Both the position numbers and the translations under genes were made by a program. 64,000 nucleotides of DNA. Source: a virus. The notes beneath the pieces were generated by a model. That model did not search any database, was not told the DNA's origin, and saw only the letters and a program-made list of their open reading frames with translations. Within the stretch, counting starts at the first letter, position 1; each line of letters opens with the position of its first letter. Positions 63,062 through 64,000 of this stretch are shown one piece after another. The stretch spans positions 1 to 64,000 of the IMG/VR virus record IMGVR_UViG_3300036846_001176; one strand, given 5' to 3'.

Positions 63062-63325
63062 CACTTGAAATGAGTGTCGCGTTCTGAAAACGCTGTGCCT
63101 TGGTGTTGAGCAGCACCTATTGGCCCGGTTCGCCCGCGGGATGGCCGCATGCCTGTTGCGTGCGGACCGGGTCATACACGCTCCCGTCTGTCGGTCTGAG
63201 CAACCGGCGCTGCCCTTTCCTCATGCCGCGGGGCACGGCGACCCGATGATCTGACGCACCGGCGCATGCGCGCTGGTCTGCCCGTTACACGCCGCGGATT
63301 GCGGGCGCGGCGGGATCTCTTATCC
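63062..63325 (+). other. non-coding region before the capsid gene
   Basis: 264 bp without a credible gene. It begins with TTGAAA (a possible -35) and holds GAAAACGCTGTGCC, close to the sequence that precedes pentamer elements R3 and R4 (GAAAACGCTGCACA), but no array follows. Probably contains a separate capsid promoter and a long 5' leader. Confidence 0.4.
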
Positions 63326-64000
63326 ATGTCAGGTAGCGTCTCAGAGAGCGTACGCCTTGTACGCGACATGATGGCGTCGAACGCGACAGGCGTCGGCGCA
63401 TCTCCACTGGCCAAAGCGTTTCTCCAACCGACCACCGCGACCACGGGTCTTCAGGTTTACGACCTTGAAGCGCCCGCCAAATTGCTCTATCCGGTGCTCA
63501 CACCGTTGCGTAACAAAATCCCCCGCGTGGGCGGTGGACGTGGTATCCAGGCTAACTGGCGTGCAATTACAGCTATCAATACCAGCAATATCAGTGCTGG
63601 TCTTGGCCAGGGTAACCGCGGCGGCGTGATGGACCAGACCATCAAAGAATACTTCGCAGCCTATCGCGGAATTGGCCTGGACAACTACGTCACCTTCGAA
63701 GCCGACATGAGCGCCGAAGGCTTCCAGGATCTGAAGTCGACCGCGGTGCAGAGCTTGCTCCGCGCGCTGATGATCCAGGAAGAGCGCATCCTGCTCGGCG
63801 GCAACGGCATCACCGGGCTCGGCACCACGCCGACACCGACGGTGACCGCGATCGGCTCGGGCGGCGCGATCGGCACCGGTATCACCGTGCAGGTCGGCTG
63901 CGTCGCGCTGACCATGGAAGGCAAGCGGCTCTCGACGATGGGCGCCGGCGTGCCGCAGCAGATCAGCCGCACCAACGCCGACGGCTCGACCGACGTCTAT
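63326..64000 (+). CDS. major capsid protein (5' part, cut by window end)
   Basis: Frame open from ATG 63326 to the window end, 225 codons. DLEAPAKLLYPVLTPLRNKI, GIQANWRAITAINTSNISAG, FEADMSAEGFQDLKSTAVQS, RALMIQEERILLGGNG and the Thr/Gly-rich region after it match HK97-fold capsid proteins (N-arm, E-loop region, start of spine helix). N-terminal codons are less GC-biased than neighbouring genes. Confidence 0.85.
   Translation, partial: MSGSVSESVRLVRDMMASNATGVGASPLAKAFLQPTTATTGLQVYDLEAPAKLLYPVLTPLRNKIPRVGGGRGIQANWRAITAINTSNISAGLGQGNRGGVMDQTIKEYFAAYRGIGLDNYVTFEADMSAEGFQDLKSTAVQSLLRALMIQEERILLGGNGITGLGTTPTPTVTAIGSGGAIGTGITVQVGCVALTMEGKRLSTMGAGVPQQISRTNADGSTDVY

Noticed and set aside
1-64000. 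tRNA genes
   Set aside because: Looked for T-loop GTTCGANTC contexts with acceptor pairing; none convincing was seen by eye.

Overview
The window is high-GC, almost fully coding DNA of a tailed double-stranded DNA phage (or prophage) whose host is most likely an alphaproteobacterium. The evidence is a small-terminase-like protein, large terminase, portal, Mu-F-like head protein, XkdF-type prohead protease and the start of a major capsid protein, next to a phage replication/recombination set (SSB, ERF-type annealing protein, Prim-Pol, RepA-like helicase, VRR-NUC). No integrase, tail gene or tRNA was seen, so lifestyle and tail type are open. The host call rests on composition and on similarity of several hypothetical proteins to rhizobial/alphaproteobacterial phage families; it is an inference.

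Layout. 1-11.2 kb: leftward early genes, mostly small and overlapping by ATGA, including a DUF3085-like protein, SSB, ERF protein and a methylase-like protein. 11.4-18.7 kb: rightward replication module (leader peptide, Prim-Pol, helicase, an iteron-like region that may be an origin, a PD-(D/E)XK nuclease, DNA-binding proteins, a GH5 glycosidase and small zinc proteins). 18.6-20.0 kb: VRR-NUC and an XRE/AT-hook regulator facing a rightward gene of unknown role. 20.0-21.3 kb: non-coding, with a long degenerate repeat and a probable structured RNA of about 0.7 kb that has its own promoter and terminator. 21.4-28.8 kb: leftward array of small unknown genes. 28.9-30.0 kb: small-terminase-like gene, then a 0.9 kb repeat. 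31-33.7 kb: leftward block with a Gp157-family protein. 33.7-64 kb: rightward late region: terminase, about twenty small genes including an Acb2/Tad1-like candidate, portal, five very large head-module proteins with glycine-zipper segments, and the capsid gene running off the window.

The most unusual content is regulatory. (1) About 18 leftward genes, each mostly 60-270 codons long, are preceded by the same three-way-junction RNA: a closing stem (CCUUUC/GAAAGG) that contains the Shine-Dalgarno, two hairpins with covarying stems, and a conserved single strand GGCAGAGAG between them. This looks like a phage-wide translational control element. (2) Seven intergenic elements share one polarity: a small GCACA/TGTGC palindrome, a degenerate (NNGGC)n pentamer array of about 60 to 900 bp, and a terminal hairpin whose stem varies but whose loop (GCAACGGTTCACCGGC) is kept. 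(3) Eight leftward promoters share TTGnnn, an 18-19 bp spacer ending in AAATCnCCA, and TATAnn. One of them drives the putative 0.7 kb RNA. Together these suggest a coordinated early-expression programme that I do not recognise from described phages.
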